From: Xestospongia muta
Lineage: Eukaryota; Porifera; Demospongiae; Haplosclerida; Petrosiidae
Assembly (NCBI GenBank): GCA_963693285.1
Contig: OY848922.1
Coordinates: 3,460,923-3,524,922, forward strand
DNA length: 64,000 bases
Direction: 5' to 3'
A program made the translations under genes and the position numbers. Every line of letters begins with the position of its first letter. The stretch's first letter is position 1. Below are positions 37,441 to 50,655 of the stretch, in pieces. The notes below the pieces were generated by a model. That model did not search any database. It saw only the letters and a program-made list of their open reading frames with translations, and was not told where the DNA came from.

Positions 37441-40400
37441 TAAAGAGTTTAGAGCTTTTTGAAAGCTAAAAGAGATTAGATATTAACTGTGAAAACTGGT
37501 TAAATAAGCTGATCTAAAGAGTTTAGAAGTTTACCAGTCTTAAATATAGTAATAAAGTTTTCTAAATACGTTAAAACTCTAAAATGAAGAGTTTAGAGAT
37601 TTTTGAAAGTTAAAAAGATTAGAAATTAACTGTGAAAACTGGTTAAATAAGCTGATCTAAAGAGTTTAGTAAGTTTATCTTTCTTAAATATACTAATAAA
37701 GTAGTCTAAATAGGTTAAAACTCTAAAATAAAGAGTTTAGAGCTTTTTGAAAGTTAAAAAAGATTAGAAATTAACTGTGAAATCTGGTTAAATAAGCTGA
37801 TCTAGAGAGTTTAGTAAGTTTATCTGTCTTAAATATAGTAATAAAGTGTTCTAAACACGTTATAAATCTGAAATAAGGAGTTTAGACCTTTTTGAAAGTT
37901 AAAAAAGATTACAAAATAACTGTGAAAACTGGTTAAATAAGCTGATCTAAAGAGTTTAGTAAGTTTATTTCTCTTAAATATTCTAATAAAGTAGTCTAAA
38001 TAGGTTAAAACTCTAAAATAAAGAGTTTAGAGCTTTTTGAAAGTTAAAAAAGATTAGAAATTAACTGTGAAAACTGGTTAAATAAGCTGATCTAAAGAGT
38101 TTAGTAAGTTTATCTGTCTTAAATATACTAATAAAGTAGTCTAAATAGGTTAAAACTCTAAAATAAAGAGTTTAGAGCCTTTCTATCGGTATAAAAGATT
38201 AGAAATTAACGGTGAAAACTGGTGAAATAAGCTGATCTAAAGAGTTTAGTAAGTTTATCTGCCTTAAATATACTAATAAAGTAGTCTAAATAGGTTAAAA
38301 CTCTAAAATAAAGAGTTTAGAGCTTTTTGAAAGTTAAAAAAGATTAGAAATTAAGTGTAAAAACTGGTTAAACAGGGTGATGTAAAGAGTTTAGTAAGTT
38401 TATCTGTCTTAAATATACTAATAAAGTAGTCTAAATAGGTTAAAACTCTAAAATAAAGAGTTTAGAGCCTTTTTAACGGTAAAAAAGATTAGAAATTAAC
38501 TGTGAAAACTGGTTAAATAAGCTGATCTAAAGAGTTTAGTAAGTTTACCTGTCTTAAATATACTAATAAAGTAGTCTAAATAGGTTAAAACTCTAAAATA
38601 AAGAGATTAAAAGCTTTTTGAAAGTTAAAAAAGATTAGAAATTAACTGTGAAAACTGGTTAAATAAGCTGATCTAAAGAGTTTAGTAAGTTAATCTCTCT
38701 TAAATATACTAATAAAGTAGTCTAAATAGGTTAAAACTCTAAAATAAAGAGTTTAGAGCTTTTTGAAAGTTAAAAAAGATTAGAAATTAACTGTGAAATC
38801 TGGTTAAATAAGCTGATCTAGAGAGTTTAGTAAGTTTATCTGTCTTAAATATAGTAATAAAGTGTTCTAAACACGTTATAAATCTGAAATAAGGAGTTTA
38901 GACCTTTTTGAAAGTTAAAAAAGATTACAAAATAACTGTGAAAACTGGTTAAATAAGCTGATCTAAAGAGTTTAGTAAGTTTATTTCTCTTAAATATTCT
39001 AATAAAGTAGTCTAAATAGGTTAAAACTCTAAAATAAAGAGTTTAGAGCTTTTTGAAAGTTAAAAAAGATTAGATATTAACTGTGAAAACTGGTTAAATA
39101 AGCTGATCTAAAGAGTTTAGTAAGTTTATCTGTCTTAAATATACTAATAAAGTAGTCTAAATAGGTTAAAACTCTAAAATAAAGAGTTTAGAGCCTTTCT
39201 ATCGGTATAAAAGATTAGAAATTAACGGTGAAAACTGGTGAAATAAGCTGATCTAAAGAGTTTAGTAAGTTTATCTGCCTTAAATATACTAATAAAGTAG
39301 TCTAAATAGGTTAAAACTCTAAAATAAAGAGTTTAGAGCTTTTTGAAAGTTAAAAAAGATTAGAAATTAAGTGTAAAAACTGGTTAAACAGGGTGATGTA
39401 AAGAGTTTAGTAAGTTTATCTGTCTTAAATATACTAATAAAGTAGTCTAAATAGGTTAAAACTCTAAAATAAAGAGTTTAGAGCTTTTTGAAAGCTAAAA
39501 GAGATTAGATATTAACTGTGAAAACTGGTTAAATAAGCTGATCTAAAGAGTTTAGAAGTTTACCAGTCTTAAATATAGTAATAAAGTTTTCTAAATACGT
39601 TAAAACTCTAAAATGAAGAGTTTAGAGATTTTAGAAAGTTAAAAAGATTAGAAATTAACTGTGAAAACTGGTTAAATAAGCTGATCTAAAGAGTTTAGTA
39701 AGTTTATCTTTCTTAAATATACTAATAAAGTAGTCTAAATAGGTTAAAACTCTAAAATAAAGAGTTTAGAGCTTTTTGAAAGTTAAAAAAGATTAGAAAT
39801 TAACTGTGAAATCTGGTTAAATAAGCTGATCTAGAGAGTTTAGTAAGTTTATCTGTCTTAAATATAGTAATAAAGTGTTTTAAACACGTTATAAATCTGA
39901 AATAAGGAGTTTAGACCTTTTTGAAAGTTAAAAAAGATTACAAAATAACTGTGAAAACTGGTTAAATAAGCTGATCTAAAGAGTTTAGTAAGTTTATTTC
40001 TCTTAAATATTCTAATAAAGTAGTCTAAATAGGTTAAAACTCTAAAATAAAGAGTTTAGAGCTTTTTGAAAGTTAAAAAAGATTAGAAATTAACTGTGAA
40101 AACTGGTTAAATAAGCTGATCTAAAGAGTTTAGTAAGTTTATCTGTCTTAAATATACTAATAAAGTAGTCTAAATAGGTTAAAACTCTAAAATAAAGAGT
40201 TTAGAGCCTTTCTATCGGTATAAAAGATTAGAAATTAACGGTGAAAACTGGTGAAATAAGCTGATCTAAAGAGTTTAGTAAGTTTATCTGCCTTAAATAT
40301 ACTAATAAAGTAGTCTAAATAGGTTAAAACTCTAAAATAAAGAGTTTAGAGCTTTTTGAAAGTTAAAAAAGATTAGAAATTAAGTGTAAAAACTGGTTAA

Positions 40401-40720
40401 ACAGGGTGATGTAAAGAGTTTAGTAAGTTTATCTGTCTTAAATATACTAATAAAGTAGTCTAAATAGGTTAAAACTCTAAAATAAAGAGTTTAGAGCCTT
40501 TTTAACGGTAAAAAAGATTAGAAATTAACTGTGAAAACTGGTTAAATAAGCTGATCTAAAGAGTTTAGTAAGTTTACCTGTCTTAAATATACTAATAAAG
40601 TAGTCTAAATAGGTTAAAACTCTAAAATAAAGAGATTAAAAGCTTTTTGAAAGTTAAAAAAGATTAGAAATTAACTGTGAAAACTGGTTAAATAAGCTGA
40701 TCTAAAGAGTTTAGTAAGTT
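37441..40720 (+). repeat. Nested HOR: 7-mer (1,016/1,013 bp) inside a 14-mer (2,029 bp)
   Basis: TTCTATCGGT is at 38,181, 39,197 and 40,210. GTTCTAAACACG (GTTTTAAACACG in the last) is at 37,848, 38,864 and 39,877. Both sets step 1,016 then 1,013 bp (7 units). Other markers occur only in alternate 7-mers, at 2,029 bp: TTTACCAGTC at 37,530 and 39,559, and AAGAGATTAAAAG at 38,601 and 40,630. So a 7-unit repeat diverged into two kinds and then a 14-unit pair was duplicated. The unit containing AAATCTGAAATAAGGAG followed by ACAAAATAACTG is among the most diverged monomers in the window and is faithfully copied. Confidence 0.9.
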
Positions 40721-41429
40721 TATCTCTCTTAAATATACTAATAAAGTAGTCTAAATAGGTTAAAACTCTAAAATAAAGAGTTTAGAGCTTTTAGAAAGTT
40801 AAAAAAGATTAGAAATTAAGTGTAAAAACTGGTTAAATAAGCTGATGTAAAGAGTTTAGTAGGTTTATCTGTCTTAAATATACTAATAAAGTAGTCTAAA
40901 TAGGTTAAAACTCTAAAATAAAGAGTTTAGAGCTGTTTTAAAGGAAAAAAAGATTAGAAATTAACTGTGAAATCTCGTTAAATAAGCTGATCTAAAGAGT
41001 TTACTAAGTTTATCTGTCTTAAATAGAGTAATAAAGTAGTCTAAATAGGTTGAAACTCTAAAATGAAGAATTTATAGCTTTTTGAAAGTTAAAAAAGATT
41101 AACAATTAACTGTGAAAACAAGTTAAATAAGCTAATCTAAAGAGTTTAGTAAGTTTATCTGTCTTAAATATACTAATAAAGTAGTCTAAATAGGTTAAAA
41201 CTCTAAAATAAATAGTTTAGAGCCTTTTTAAAGGAAAAAAAGATTAGAAATTAACTGTGAAAACTGGTTAAATAAGCTGATCTAAAGAGTTTAGTAAGTT
41301 TATCTGTCTTAAATATACTAATAAAGTAGTCTAAATAGGTTAAAACTCAAAAATAAAGATTTTAGAGCCTTTTTAACGGTAAAAAAGATTAGTAATTAAC
41401 TGTGAAAACTGGTTAAATAAGCTGATGTA
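40721..41429 (+). repeat. Short transitional stretch of diverged monomers
   Basis: Five units with unusual changes: AGCTGTTTTAAAGGAAAAAA near 40,933, AAATAGAGTAATAAAG near 41,022, AATGAAGAATTTATAG near 41,062, AACAAGTTAAATAAGC near 41,117, and TTAGTAATTAACTG at 41,389. The last two recur at 48,651 and 48,921, an offset of 7,532-7,533 bp (52 units), so the right part of this stretch belongs to the segment that was copied to 48.6 kb. Confidence 0.75.
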
Positions 41430-44400
41430 AAGAGTTTAGTAAGTTTATCTCTCTTAAATATACTAATAAAGTAGTCTAAATAGGTTAAAACTCTAAAATA
41501 AAGAGTTTAGAGCTTTTTGAAAATTAAAAAAGATTAGAAATTAACTGTAAAACCTGGTTAAATAAGCTGATGTAAAGAGTTTAGTAAGTTTATATGTCTT
41601 AAATATACTAATAAAGTAGTCTAAATAGGTTAAAACTCTAAAATAAAGAGTTTAGAGCTTTTTGAAAGTTAAAAAAGATTAGAAATTAAGTGTAAAAACT
41701 GGTTAAAAAAGCTGATCTAAAGATTTTAGTCAGTATATCTGTCTTAAATATACAAATAAAGTAGTCTAAATATGTTAAACCTCTAAAATAAAGAGTTTAG
41801 AGCTTTTTTAAAGCTAAAAAAGATTTGAAATTAATTCTGAAAACTGGTTAAAAAAACTGATCTAAAGAGTTTAGTAAGTTTATCTTTTTTAAATATACTG
41901 ATAATGTAGTCTAAATAGGTTAAAACTCTAAAGTAATAAGTTTAGAGCTTTTTCAAAGTTAAAAAAGATTAGAAATTAACTGTGAAAACTGGTTAAATAA
42001 GCTGATCTAAAGAGTTTATAAGTTTATCTGTCTTAAATATACTAATAAAGTAGTCTAAATAGGTTAAAACTCTAGAATAAAGAGTTTAGAGCTTTTTGAA
42101 AGTTAAAAAAGATTAGAAATTAACTGTGAAAACTGGTTAAAAAAGCTGATCTAAAGATTTTAGTCAGTTTATCTGTCTTAAATATACAAATAAAGTAGTC
42201 TAAATATGTTAAACCTCTAAAATAAAGAGTTTAGAGCTTTTTTAAAGCTAAAAAAGATTTGAAATTAATTCTGAAAACTGGTTAAAAAAACTGATCTAAA
42301 GAGTTTAGTAAGTTTATCTTTTTTAAATATACTAATAAAGTAGTCTAAATAGGTTAAAACTCTAAAATAAAGAGTTTAGAGCTTTTTGAAAGTTAAAAAA
42401 GATTAGAAATTAACTGTGAAAACTGGTTAAATAAGCTCGTCTAATGAGTTTAGTAAGTTTATCTCTCTTAAATATACAAATAAAGTAGTCTAAATAGGTT
42501 AAAACTCTAAAATAAAGAGTTTAGAGCTTTTTGAAAGTTAAAAAAGATTAGAAATTAAGTGTAAAAACTGGTTAAACAGGCTGATGTTAAGAGTTTAGTA
42601 AGTTTATCTGTCTTAAATATACTAATAAAGTAGTCTAAATAGGTTAAAACTCTAAAATAAAGAGTTTAGAGCCTTTTTAACGGTAAAAAAGATTAGAAAT
42701 TAACTGTGAAAACTGGTTAAATAAGCTGATCTAAAGAGTTTAGTAAGTTTATCTGTCTTAAATATACTAATAAAGTAGTCTAAATAGGTTAAAACTCTAA
42801 AATAAAGAGTTTATAGCTTTTTGAAAGTTAAAAAAGATTAGAAATTAACTCTGAAAACTGTTTAAATAAGCTTATCTAAAGACTTTAGTAAGTTTATCTG
42901 TCTTAAATATACTAATAAAGTAGTCTAAATAGGTTAAAACTCTAAAATAAAGAGTTTAGAGCTTTTTGAAATTTAAAAAAGATTAGAAATTAACTGTGAA
43001 AACTGGTTAAATAAGCTGATCTAGAGAGTTTAGTAAGTTTATCTGTCTTAAATATACTAATAAAGTGTTCTAAACACGTTAAAAATCTAAAATAAAGAGT
43101 TTAGACCTTTTTGAAAGTTAAAAAAGATTAGAAATTAACTGTGAAAACTGGTTAAATAAGCTGATTTAAACAGTTTAATAAGTTTATCTGTCTTAAATAT
43201 ACTAATAAAGTAGTCTAAATAGGTTAAAACTCTAAAATAAAGAGTTTAGAGCCTTTTGAAAGTTAAAAAAGATTAGAAATTAAGTGTAAAAACTGGTTAA
43301 ACAGGGTGATGTAAACAGTTTAGTAAGTTTATCTGTCTTAAATATACTAATAAAGTAGTCTAAATAGGTTAAAACTCTAAAATAAAGAGTTTAGAGCCTT
43401 TTTAACGGTAAAAAAGAGTAGAAATTAACTGTGAAAACTGGTTAAATAAGCTGATCTAAAGAGTTTAGTAAGTTTATCTCTCTTAAATATACTAATAAAG
43501 TAGTCTAAATAGGTTAAAACTCTAAAATAAAGAGTTTAGAGCTTTTTGAAAATTAAAAAAGATTAGAAATTAACTGTAAAACCTGGTTAAATAAGCTGAT
43601 GTAAAGAGTTTAGTAAGTTTATATGTCTTAAATATACTAATAAAGTAGTCTAAATAGGTTAAAACTCTAAAATAAAGAGTTTAGAGCTTTTTGAAAGTTA
43701 AAAAAGATTAGAAATTAAGTGTAAAAACTGGTTAAAAAAGCTGATCTAAAGATTTTAGTCAGTATATCTGTCTTAAATATACAAATAAAGTAGTCTAAAT
43801 ATGTTAAACCTCTAAAATAAAGAGTTTAGAGCTTTTTTAAAGCTAAAAAAGATTTGAAATTAATTCTGAAAACTGGTTAAAAAAACTGATCTAAAGAGTT
43901 TAGTAAGTTTATCTTTTTTAAAAATACTGATAATGTAGTCTAAATAGGTTAAAACTCTAAAGTAATAAGTTTAGAGCTTTTTCAAAGTTAAAAAAGATTA
44001 GAAATTAACTGTGAAAACTGGTTAAATAAGCTGATCTAAAGAGTTTATAAGTTTATCTGTCTTAAATATACTAATAAAGTAGTCTAAATAGGTTAAAACT
44101 CTAGAATAAAGAGTTTAGAGCTTTTTGAAAGTTAAAAAAGATTAGAAATTAACTGTGAAAACTGGTTAAAAAAGCTGATCTAAAGATTTTAGTCAGTTTA
44201 TCTGTCTTAAATATACAAATAAAGTAGTCTAAATATGTTAAACCTCTAAAATAAAGAGTTTAGAGCTTTTTTAAAGCTAAAAAAGATTTGAAATTAATTC
44301 TGAAAACTGGTTAAAAAAACTGATCTAAAGAGTTTAGTAAGTTTATCTTTTTTAAATATACTAATAAAGTAGTCTAAATAGGTTAAAACTCTAAAATAAA

Positions 44401-44695
44401 GAGTTTAGAGCTTTTTGAAAGTTAAAAAAGATTAGAAATTAACTGTGAAAACTGGTTAAATAAGCTCGTCTAATGAGTTTAGTAAGTTTATCTCTCTTAA
44501 ATATACAAATAAAGTAGTCTAAATAGGTTAAAACTCTAAAATAAAGAGTTTAGAGCTTTTTGAAAGTTAAAAAAGATTAGAAATTAAGTGTAAAAACTGG
44601 TTAAACAGGCTGATGTTAAGAGTTTAGTAAGTTTATCTGTCTTAAATATACTAATAAAGTAGTCTAAATAGGATAAAACTCTAAAATAAAGAGTT
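41430..44695 (+). repeat. 14-monomer tandem duplication (2,029 bp)
   Basis: TTAACTGTAAAACC is at 41,541 and 43,570; CAGTATATCT at 41,731 and 43,760; CAGTTTATCT with AAAAAAGCTGATC at 42,165 and 44,194; CTGATGTTAA at 42,581 and 44,610. All are exactly 2,029 bp apart. The block contains strongly diverged units, with GATTTGAAATTAATTC, GGTTAAAAAAACTG, and ATACTGATAATGTAG, and an internal 434-bp (3-unit) echo (41,731 and 42,165). The match ends near 44,690, where the first copy has GCCTTTTTAACGG and the second returns to GCTTTTTGAAAG. A constant offset throughout means no indel has separated the copies over this length, consistent with a recent event. Confidence 0.9.
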
Positions 44696-44879
44696 TAGAG
44701 CTTTTTGAAAGTTAAAAAAGATTAGAAATTAACTGTGAAAACTGTTTAAATAAGCTGATCTAAAGAGTTTAGTAAGTTTATCTGTCTTAAATATACTAAT
44801 AAAGTAGTCTAAATAGGTTAAAACTCTAAAATAAAGAGTTTAGAGCTTTTTGAAAGTTAAAAAAGATTAGAAATTAACT

Positions 44880-47800
44880 GTGAAAACTGGTTAAATAAGC
44901 TGATCTAGAGAGTTGAGTAAGTTTATCTGTCTTAAATATAGTAATAAAGTGTTCTAAACACGTTAAAAATCTAAAATAAAGAGTTTAGACCTTTTTGAAA
45001 GTAAAAAAAGATTAGAAATTAACTGTGAAAACTGGTTAAATAAGCTGATCTAAACAGTTTAGTAAGTTTATCTGTCTTAAATATACTAATAAAGTAGTCT
45101 AAATAGGTTAAAACTCTAAAATAAAGAGTTTAGAGCCTTTTGAAAGTTAAAAAAGATTAGAAATTAAGTGTAAAAACTGGTTAAACAGGCTGATGTAAAG
45201 AGTTTAGTAAGTTTATCTGTCTTAAATATACTAATAAAGTAGTCTAAATAGGTTAAAACTCTAAAATAAAGAGTTTAGAGCTTTTTGAAAGATAAAAAAG
45301 ATTAGAAATTAAGTGTAAAAACTGGTTAAACAGGGTGATGTAAAGAGTTTAGTAAGTTTATCTGTCTTAAATATACTAATAAAGTAGTCTAAATAGGTTA
45401 AAACTCTAAAATAAAGAGTTTAGAGCCTTTTTAACGGTAAAAAAGATTAGAAATTAACTGTGAAAACTGGTTAAATAAGCTGATCTAAAGAGTTTAGTAA
45501 GTTTATCTGTCTTAAATATACTAATAAAGTAGTCTAAGTAGGTTAAAACTCTAAAATATAGAGTTTAGAGCTTTTTGAAAGTTAAAAAAGATTAGAAATT
45601 ATGTGTAAAAACTGGTTATACAGGCTGATGTAAAGAGTTTAGTAAGTTTATCTGTCTTAAATATACTAATAAAGTAGTCTAAATAGGTTAAAACTCTAAA
45701 ATAAAGAGTTTAGAGCTTTTTGAAAGCTAAAAAAGATTAGATATTAACTGTGAAAACTGGTTAAGTAAGCTGATCTAAAGAGTTTAGAAGTTTACCTGTC
45801 TTAAATATAGTAATAAAGTTTTCTAAATACGTTAAAACTCTAAAATAAAGAGTTTAGAGCTTTTTGAAAGTTAAAAAATATTAGAAATTAACTGTGAAAA
45901 CTGGTTAAATAAGCTGATCTAAAGAGTTTAGTAAGTTTATCTTTCTTAAATATACTAATAAAGTAGTCTAAATAGGTTAAAACTCTAAAATAAAGAGTTT
46001 AGAGCTTTTTGAAAGTTAAAAAAATTAGAAATTAACTGTGAAAACTGGTTAAATAAGCTGATCTTGAGAGTTTAGTAAGTTTATCTGTCTTAAATATAGT
46101 AATAAAGTGTTCTAAACACGTTGTAAATCTGAAATAAGGAGTTTAGACCATTTTGAAAGTTAAAAAAGATTAGAAATTAACTGTGAAAACTGGTTAAATA
46201 AGCTGATCTAAAGAGTTTAGTAAGTTTATCTTTCTTAAATATACTAATAAAGTAGTCTAAATAGGTTAAAACTCTAAAATAAAGAGTTTAGAGCTTTTTG
46301 AAAGTTAAAAAAGATTAGAAATTAACTGTGAAAACTGGTTAAATAAGCTGATCTTGAGAGTTTAGTAAGTTTATCTATCTTAAATATAGTAATTACGTGT
46401 TCTAAACACGTAAAAAATCTAAAATAAAGAGTTTAGACCTTTTTGAAAGTTCAAAAAGATTAGAAATTAACTGTGAAAACTGGTTAAATAAGCTGATCTA
46501 AACAGTTTAGTAAGTTTATCTGTCTTAAATATACTAATAAAGTAGTCTAAATAGGTTAAAACTCTAAAAAAAAGAGTTTAGAGCCTTTTGAAAGTTAAAA
46601 AAAATTAGAAATTAAGTGTAAAAACTGGTTAAACAGGCTGATGTAAAGAGTTTAGTAAGTTTATCTGTCTTAAATATACTAATAAAGTAGTCTAAATAGG
46701 TTTAAACTCTAAAATAAAGAGTTTAGAGCTTTTTGAAAGTTAAAAAAGATTAGAAATTAAGTGTAAAAACTGGTTAAACAGGGTGATGTAAAGAGTTTAG
46801 TAAGTTTATCTGTCTTAAATATACTAATAAAGTAGTCTAAATAGGTTAAAACTGTAAAATAATGAGTTTATAGCCTTTTTAACGGTAAAAAAGATTAGAA
46901 ATTAACTGTGAAAACTGGTTAAATAAGCTGATCTAAAGAGTTTAGAAGTTTACCTGTCTTAAATATAGTAATAAAGTTTTCTAAATACGTTAAAACTCTA
47001 AAATAAAGAGTTTAGACCTTTTTGAAAGTTCAAAAAGATTAGAAATTAACTGTGAAAACTGGTTAAATAAGCTGATCTAAAGAGTTTAGTAAGTTTATCT
47101 TTTTAAATATACTAATAAAGTAGTCTAAATAGGTTAAAACTCTAAAATAAAGAGTTTAGAGCTTTTTGAAAGTTAAAAAAGATTAGAAATTAACTGTGAA
47201 AACTGGTTAAATAAGCTGATCTAGAGAGTTTAGTAAGTTTATCTGTCTTAAATATAGTAATTAAGTGTTCTAAACACGTTAAAAATCTAAAATAAAGAGT
47301 TTAGACCTTTTTGAAAGTTCAAAAAGATTAGAAATTAACTGTGAAAACTGGTTAAATAAGCTGATCTAAACAGTTTAGTAAGTTTATCTGTCTTAAATAT
47401 ACTAATAAAGTAGTCTAAATAGGTTAAAACTCTAAAAAAAAGAGTTTAGAGCCTTTTGAAAGTTAAAAAAAATTAGAAATTAAGTGTAAAAACTGGTTAA
47501 ACAGGCTGATGTAAAGAGTTTAGTAAGTTTATCTGTCTTAAATATACTAATAAAGTAGTCTAAATAGGTTAAAACTCTAAAATAAAGAGTTTAGAGCTTT
47601 TTGAAAGTTAAAAAAGATTAGAAATTAAGTGTAAAATCTGGTTAAACAGGGTGATGTAAAGAGTTTAGTAAGTTTATCTGTCTTAAATATACTAATAAAG
47701 TAGTCTAAATAGGTTAAAACTCTAAAATAATGAGTTTAGAGCCTTTTTAACGGTAAAAAAGATTAGAAATTAACTGTGAAAACTGGTTAAATAAGCTGAT

Positions 47801-48600
47801 CTAAAGAGTTTAGTAAGTTTATCTGTCTTAAATATACTAATAAAGTAGTCTAAATAGGTTAAAACTCTAAAATAAAGAGTTTAGAGCTTTTTGAAAGTTA
47901 AAAAAGATTAGAAATTAAGTGTAAAAACTGGTTATACAGGCTGATGTAAAGAGTTTTGTAAGTTTATCTGTCTTAAATATACTAATAAAGTAGTCTAAAT
48001 AGGTTAAAACTCTAAAATAAAGAGTTTAGAGCTTTTTGAAAGCTAAAAAAGATTAGATATTAACTGTGAAAACTGGTTAAATAAGCTGATCTAAAGAGTT
48101 TAGAAGTTTACCTGTCTTAAATATAGTAATAAAGTTTTCTAAATACGTTAAAACTCTAAAATGAAGAGTTTAGAGCTTTTTGAAAGTTAAAAAAGATTAG
48201 AAATTAACTGTGAAAACTGGTTAAATAAGCTGATCTAAAGAGTTTAGTAAGTTTATCTTTCTTAAACATACTAATAAAGTAGTCTAAATAGGTTAAAACT
48301 CTAAAATAAAGAGTTTAGAGCTTTTTGAAAGTTAAAAAAGATTAGAAATTAACTGTGAAAACAGGTTAAATAAGCTGATCTAGAGAGTTTAGTAAGTTTA
48401 TCTGTCTTAAATATAGTAATAAAGTGTTCTAAACACGTTATAAATCTGAAATAAGGAGTTTAGACCTTTTTGAAAGTTAAAAAAGATTACAAAATAACTA
48501 TGAAAACTGGTTAAATAAGCTGATCTAAACAGTTTAGTAAGTTTATCTCTCTTAAATATACTAATAAAGTAGTCTAAATAGGTTAAAACTCTAAAATAAA
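44880..48600 (+). repeat. Regular 8-monomer HOR (1,158 bp)
   Basis: Two marker units define it. TTTACCTGTC (with TTTAGAAG before it) is at 45,791, 46,949 and 48,107. GTTCTAAACACG is at 44,951, 46,109, 47,267 and 48,425. Every step is 1,158 bp, and the two markers alternate at 318 and 840 bp without exception. An additional GTTCTAAACACG unit at 46,399, 290 bp after 46,109, occurs within one period without lengthening it, so it replaced existing units (conversion) rather than being inserted. Other units in the cycle carry GTTAAACAGG, GCCTTTTGAAAG, and TTTTTAACGG variants. This is the most regular HOR in the window. Confidence 0.92.
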
Positions 48601-50655
48601 GAGTTTAGAGCTTTTTGAAAGTTTAAAAAGATTAGAAATGAACTGTGAAAACAAGTTAAATAAGCTGACCTAAAGAGTTTAGTAAGTTTATCTGTCTTAA
48701 ATATACTAATAAAGTAGTCTAAATAGGTTAAAACTCTAAAATAAAGAGTTTAGATCCTTTTAAAGGTAAAAAAGATTAGAAATTAACTGTGAAAACTGGT
48801 TAAATAAGCTGATCTAAAGAGTTTAGTAAGTTTATCTGTCTTAAATATACTAATAAAGTAGTCTAAATAGGTTAAACCTCTAAAATAAAGAGTTTAGAGC
48901 CTTTTTAACAGTAAAAAAGATTAGTAATTAACTGTGAAAACTGGTTAAATAAGCTGATGTAAAGAGTTTAGTAAGTTTATCTGTCTTAAATATACTAATA
49001 AAGTAGTCTAAATAGGTTAAAACTCTAAAATAAAGAGTTTAGAGCTTTTTGAAAGTTAAAAAAGATTAGAAATTAACTGTAAAACCTGGTTAAATAAGCT
49101 GATCTAAAGAGTTTAGTAAGTTTATCTGTCTTAAATATACTAATAAAGTAGTCTAAATAGGTTAAAACTCTAAAATAAAGAGTTTAGAGCTTTTTGAAAG
49201 TTAAAAAAGATTAGAAATTAACTGTAAAAAATGGTTAAAAAAGCTGATCTAAAGATTTTAGTGAGTTTATCTGTCTTAAATATACAAATAAAGTAGTCTA
49301 AATAGGTTAAACCTCTAAAATAAAGAGTTAAGAGCTTTTTTAAAGCTAAAAAAGATTTGAAATTAATTATGAAAACTGGTTAAAAAACTGATCTAAAGAG
49401 TTTAGTAAGTTTATCTTTTTTAAATATACTGATAATGTAGTCTAAATAGGTTAAAACTCTAAAGTAATAAGTTTAGTCCTTTTTCAAAGTTAAAAAAGAT
49501 TAGAAATTAACTGTGAAAACTGGTTAAATAAGCTGATCTAAAGAGTTTAGTAAGTGTATCTGTCTTAAATATACTAATAAAGTAGTCTAAATAGGTTTAA
49601 ACTCTAAAATAAAGAGTTTAGAGCTTTTTGAAAGTTAAAAAAGATTAGAAATTAACAGTGAAAACTGGTTAAATAAGCTCATCTAAAGAGTTTAGTAAGT
49701 TTATCTCTCTTAAATATACAAATAAAGTAGTCTAAATAGGTTAAAACTCTAAAATAAAGAGTTTAGAGCCTTTTTAACGGTAAAAAAGATTAGAAATTAA
49801 CTGTGAAAACTGGTTAAATAAGCTGATCTAAAGAGTTTAGTAAGTTTATCTGTCTTAAATATACTAATAAAGTAGTCTAAATAGGTTAAAACTCTGAAAT
49901 AAAGAGTTTAGAGCTTTTTGAAAGTTAAAAAAGATTAGAAATTAACTGTGAAAACTGGTTAAATAAGATGATGTAAAGAGTTTAGTAAGTTTATCTGTCT
50001 TAAATATACTAATAAAGTAGTCTAAATAGGTTAAAACTCTAAAATAAAGAGTTTAGAGCTTTTTGAAAGTTAAAAAAGATTAGAAATTAAGTGTAAAAAC
50101 TGGTTAAACAGGCTGATGTAAAGAGTTTAGTAAGTTTATCTGTCTTAAATATACTAATAAAGTAGTCTAAATAGGTTAAAACTCTAAAATTAAGAGTTTA
50201 GAGCCCTTTTAACGGTAAAAAGATTAGAAATTAACTGTGAAAACTGGTTAAATAAGCTGATCTAAAGGGTTTAGTAAGTTTATCTCTCTTAAATATACTA
50301 ATAAAGTAGTCTAAATAGGTTAAAACTCTAAAATAAAGAGTTTAGAGCTTTTTGAAAGTTAAAAAAGATTAGAAATTAACTCTGAAAACTGTTTAAATAA
50401 GCTGATCTAAAGAGTTTAGTAAGTTTATCTGTCTTAAATATACTAATAAAGTAGTCTAAACAGGTTAAAACTCTAAAATAAAGAGTTTAGAGCTCTTTGA
50501 AAGTTAAAAAAGATTAGAAATTAAGTGTAAAAACTGGTTAAACAGGGTGATGTAAACAGTTTAGTAAGTTTATCTGTCTTAAGTATACTAATAAAGTAGT
50601 CTAAATAGGTTAAAACTTTAAAATAAAGAGTTTAGAGCCTTTTTAACGGTAAAAA
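48601..50655 (+). repeat. 14-monomer block inserted into the 8-mer HOR; copy of 41.1-43.4 kb type
   Basis: The spacing between 8-mer markers at 48,107 and 51,293 is 3,186 bp, which equals one normal period (1,158) plus 2,028 bp. The extra sequence resembles 41.1-43.4 kb. ACAAGTT is at 41,118 and 48,651, TTAGTAATTA at 41,389 and 48,921, AACCTGG at 41,551 and 49,083, and GATAATG at 41,900 and 49,431, at offsets of 7,531-7,533 bp. Later GCCTTTTTAACGG is at 43,396 and 50,637 (7,241), so two monomers (290 bp) present in the 41-43 kb copy are missing here. A few substitutions are private to this copy, for example AATTAATTATG and GTTTAGTCC. Confidence 0.85.

Noticed and set aside
23285..44695. Assembly artefact as the explanation for near-identical blocks
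   Set aside because: Not excluded, but copies differ by private substitutions, whole-monomer indels (725, 290, 1,160 bp) and distinct neighbours, which argues for real duplications. Read coverage would settle it.
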